Assembly: GCA_938036845.1 (NCBI GenBank)
Contig: CALHWA010000151.1
Span: 1-7,011, forward strand
Length of the DNA stretch: 7,011 bases
Origin: an uncultured Candidatus Saccharibacteria bacterium
GTDB lineage: Bacteria > Patescibacteriota > Saccharimonadia > Saccharimonadales > Saccharimonadaceae
Reading direction: 5' to 3'
Shown: positions 5,580-7,011 of the stretch, in pieces
Layout: each line of letters opens with the position of its first letter
Position numbering within the stretch: position 1 is the first letter of the stretch
Notes under the pieces: generated by a model
The model's database searches: none
What the model was told of the DNA's origin: nothing
What the model saw: only the letters and a program-made list of their open reading frames with translations
Program-made: the position numbers and the translations under genes

Positions 5580-5713
5580 TTGCAACCTCCTCGCCGAACA
5601 AGAAAATATTCTAGAAGGCCAGCGAATGTGGGGACGATAGGCTTTGTGATTCATCTGGCCGGAACATTTTCGGTGCGGGTATACTCCACCAAGTGGCCGC
5701 TCATCTACAAATG
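5573..5713 (+). other. Structured intergenic segment, possible second small RNA
   Basis: Three hairpins follow each other. Hairpin 1 is a perfect 10-bp stem, TATTTTCTTG (5573-5582) with CAAGAAAATA (5599-5608), holding a 16-nt loop with CCTCCTC. Hairpin 2 pairs GGCCAG (5617-5622) with CTGGCC (5655-5660), plus GAAT/ATTC inside. Hairpin 3 is GGTG-c-GGG (5672-5679) with CTC-CACC (5684-5690), a TATA loop and a G-U pair, enclosed by CATTT/AAATG (5665-5669 with 5709-5713). An extended -10-like TGG-TATGAT at 5537-5545 could start a transcript near 5552, and the hairpin at 5713-5745 could end it. No protein gene is credible here. It could equally be untranslated sequence. Confidence 0.35.
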
Positions 5714-5745
5714 AATACACACCTCTGGTATGGAGGTGTGTATTC
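5713..5745. terminator. 13-bp hairpin, likely terminator of infC-rpmI-rplT and perhaps of + transcripts
   Basis: A perfect 13-bp stem, GAATACACACCTC (5713-5725) with GAGGTGTGTATTC (5733-5745), loop TGGTATG. It lies 27 nt past the rplT stop on the minus strand. Tails are only moderately T-rich on both strands (ATTTGTAG on -, TTC on +), so strength is uncertain despite the very stable stem. Confidence 0.7.
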
Positions 5746-5771
5746 TTCACAACGTCGTATAAATTGCTACA

Positions 5772-6119
5772 CTACTTGCGAGTGACGTGCTTAACGACAG
5801 CTGCAAAAGCCTGTGGCTCGTTGACGGCGAGCTCGGCGAGAACCTTGCGGTCGAGCGCCACACCAGCGGCCTTGATGTCGGCAATCAGGCGGCCATAGGT
5901 GGTGCCATTTTGCCGGGCGGCAGCGTTAATGCGGGTGATCCATAGCTGGCGCAGGTCACGCTTGCGGTTGCGGCGGTCGCGGTAGGCGTATTGCAGGGCC
6001 CGGATTACTCCTTGCTTGGCAAGGCGGAAGCTCCGGGTGCGATTGTGTTGCATTCCTTTGGCAGCTCGCAGCATCTTGGCGTGGCGAGCGTGGGCGGTTG
6101 TTCCTCGTTTGACGCGCAT
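5772..6119 (-). CDS. rplT: 50S ribosomal protein L20
   Basis: A 115-residue protein, the usual length of L20, an early assembly protein of the large subunit that binds 23S rRNA. It begins [20 protein letters not shown] and continues with the family's basic helix ([20 protein letters not shown]) and [20 protein letters not shown]. The start has a good ribosome binding site (AGGAGT, 7 nt upstream). It is the last gene of infC-rpmI-rplT and starts 3 nt after the rpmI stop codon. In several bacteria L20 represses this operon by binding a leader; no such rRNA-mimicking structure is evident in the short gaps here. Confidence 0.97.
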   Translation of the reverse strand: MRVKRGTTAHARHAKMLRAAKGMQHNRTRSFRLAKQGVIRALQYAYRDRRNRKRDLRQLWITRINAAARQNGTTYGRLIADIKAAGVALDRKVLAELAVNEPQAFAAVVKHVTRK

Positions 6120-6122
6120 ATG

Positions 6123-6317
6123 TTAGACTCCTAAGGCTCGTTTAGCATTTTTGGCCATACCACCAGTGATGGTAGCAGGGGTGTTGATATTGCGCTTGCG
6201 CGACTTGCTCTTCTTGGAGAGCATGTGGTTTCCGAAGGCACGCCGACGGGTCAGTTTGCCGGTACTGGTTAGCTTAATGCGCTTAGCAGTGCCCTTGTGG
6301 GTCTTGAGTTTTGGCAT
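6123..6317 (-). CDS. rpmI: 50S ribosomal protein L35
   Basis: A 64-residue, highly basic protein, the usual size of L35. It begins MPKLKTHKGTAKRIKLTSTGKLTRR and has the typical AFGNHMLSKKSKSRKRNI core. Its ATG shares one base with the infC stop (TAATG). The ribosome binding site AAGGAG (7 nt upstream) is encoded in the last infC codons, so L35 synthesis is probably coupled to IF3 synthesis. The gap to rplT is 3 nt. Confidence 0.96.
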   Translation of the reverse strand: MPKLKTHKGTAKRIKLTSTGKLTRRRAFGNHMLSKKSKSRKRNINTPATITGGMAKNAKRALGV

Positions 6318-6823
6318 TACTTACTCCTTATTACGATGCTGAGGTTGCGCCCAGCCATCAGTGGTTTTTGCTCGACAATCGCTTCGTCCTCAAGGGCGGA
6401 GACGACCTGGCTAATCAGGTTGTAGCCAAGCTCACGATGCGCCATCTCGCGGCCACGGAAAAAGATCAAAACCTTGACCTTGTGCCCCTCAGCCAAGAAC
6501 TTGCGAATCTTGCGCAGCTTAATCTCCAGATCATTAGCACCAATCTTTAGACCAAAACGCATCTGCTTGAGCTCATTGGCTTTGTTGCTTCGCCGGTTGC
6601 GCTGCTGCTCCTTCATCTTTTGGTACTGATATTTGCCCCAATCGATGATCTTCACAACGGGTGGGTTGGCATTGGGCGAAAACTCCACCAAGTCTACGCC
6701 AGCTTGCCGCGCCTTATCCAGGGCTGCCTGCCGGCTCATGATGCCAAGTTGTTCGCCGCTTTCGCCAATGACGCGCACCTCTCGTGCGCGGATGGCTTCG
6801 TTGATGCGGGTGGTTGATTTGAT
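6317..6823 (-). CDS. infC: Translation initiation factor IF-3, starting at AUC
   Basis: A 168-residue IF3, of normal length. The N-terminal domain reads RINEAIRAREVRVIGESGEQLG (residues 6-27), followed by IMSRQAALDKARQAGVDLVEFSPNANPPVVKIIDWGKYQYQ. The lysine/arginine-rich linker (KEQQRNRRSNKANELKQ) leads to the C-terminal domain KIGANDLEIKLRKIRKFLAEGHKVKVLIFFRGREM. No ATG, GTG or TTG exists between the upstream in-frame TAA and a GTG (6778) that would cut off the conserved N-terminus. The codon ATC at 6823-6821 lies 6 nt after a perfect AAGGAG (6835-6830) and gives the normal N-terminus, so I place the start there. IF3 rejects non-canonical starts, so AUC would make translation self-limiting, as AUU does in E. 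coli infC. Confidence 0.95.
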   Translation of the reverse strand: MKSTTRINEAIRAREVRVIGESGEQLGIMSRQAALDKARQAGVDLVEFSPNANPPVVKIIDWGKYQYQKMKEQQRNRRSNKANELKQMRFGLKIGANDLEIKLRKIRKFLAEGHKVKVLIFFRGREMAHRELGYNLISQVVSALEDEAIVEQKPLMAGRNLSIVIRSK

Positions 6824-6829
6824 TGTGCT

Positions 6830-6835
6830 CTCCTT
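6830..6835 (-). promoter_or_regulatory. Ribosome binding site that fixes the AUC start of infC
   Basis: AAGGAG on the minus strand (6835-6830), separated by AGCACA (6 nt) from ATC at 6823-6821. It is 51 nt from the only standard start codon downstream (GTG 6778), too far to serve it. Confidence 0.85.
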
Positions 6836-6867
6836 TGCTTGAGCTTAAAACGAATTGACTCCCCAAA

Positions 6868-6896
6868 AGTTTACCAGATGTCGCCGCAAAAGGCAA
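6868..6896 (-). promoter_or_regulatory. Promoter of infC-rpmI-rplT
   Basis: On the minus strand, -35 TTGCCT (6896-6891; 4 of 6), a 17-bp spacer and an extended -10 TGG-TAAACT (-10 at 6873-6868; 4 of 6). Transcription would start near 6861, giving a leader of about 38 nt, which leaves no room for the long regulatory leaders seen before infC in Firmicutes. Confidence 0.55.
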
Positions 6897-7011
6897 ATAA
6901 AATATGCCGTGGTTTGGTGATTCTTCGCGGTGATTGCTCGGCGAGAGACGCTACAGGTGGGGTTATGAGAATAAAAGCCCCTTGGTTGACAGCGTTTTTC
7001 TCTTCTGTGCG

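Noticed and set aside
5685..5691. TCCACCA, like the 3' end of a tRNA or tmRNA
   Set aside because: There is no T-arm before it and no matching 5' acceptor strand; the bases are better explained by the hairpin at 5672-5690.
5193..5750. 185-residue open frame on the minus strand
   Set aside because: It runs antisense through rnpB, whose conserved RNA motifs explain the sequence; the translation resembles no protein I know.
6916..6935. Direct repeat GGTGATT with 13-bp period upstream of infC
   Set aside because: Only two short copies, upstream of the infC promoter; this can occur by chance and fits no known site.
6986..6991. TTGACA on the + strand at the right edge
   Set aside because: The expected -10 would lie outside the window, so no promoter can be claimed.
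1..7011. Mobile element, CRISPR array, attachment site or alternative genetic code
   Set aside because: No transposase or integrase, no spaced direct repeats and no target-site duplications are seen. UGA serves as stop in several genes, so recoding to glycine is excluded.

Overview
This 7 kb chromosomal window looks like core genome from a small-genome bacterium of the Candidate Phyla Radiation, most likely Saccharibacteria (TM7). That assignment is an inference. It rests on a shortened MiaA, a winged-helix/degenerate nucleotidyltransferase gene overlapping a metallo-beta-lactamase-fold gene that lacks most metal ligands, a minimal M50 protease, compact ribosomal-protein genes, and near-balanced base composition. 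UGA is used as an ordinary stop (miaA, the winged-helix gene, the MFS gene), so code 25 of Gracilibacteria/Absconditabacteria is excluded.

Layout. Positions 2-1890 (+) hold the 3' part of miaA, a winged-helix regulator-like gene and a degenerate MBL-fold gene, closed by a strong intrinsic terminator (1911-1940). Positions 2137-3692 (+) hold a self-contained efflux cassette: a promoter, two copies of a 16-bp dyad (TTCGAT-N4-WTCGAA), an MFS exporter, and an ArsR-type repressor joined to it by an ATGA overlap. One dyad covers the -10 box, which suggests a drug- or stress-responsive, autoregulated unit. A hairpin (3699-3725) separates this from rpmB (-), which has a near-consensus promoter. Divergent from rpmB is an M50 site-2-type protease gene whose extended -10 lies so close to its ATG that the mRNA is probably leaderless.

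Positions 4712-5771 have no credible protein gene but are rich in RNA signals. They hold a candidate 149-nt structured RNA with its own promoter and terminator (about 4965-5113), the RNase P RNA gene rnpB (about 5168-5535) with an extended -10 promoter and terminator, and then a further 200 nt of hairpins (5551-5745), one with a CCUCC-containing loop. Positions 5772-6823 (-) hold the translation operon infC-rpmI-rplT. Its infC gene appears to start at AUC, as expected if IF3 represses its own synthesis through start-codon discrimination.

Most of the genes serve translation or RNA maturation (MiaA, L28, IF3, L35, L20, RNase P RNA). The MFS/ArsR cassette is the accessory part. The best candidates for undescribed biology are the two structured intergenic RNAs flanking rnpB, the paired operators of the ArsR cassette, and the catalytically degenerate gene pair next to miaA.
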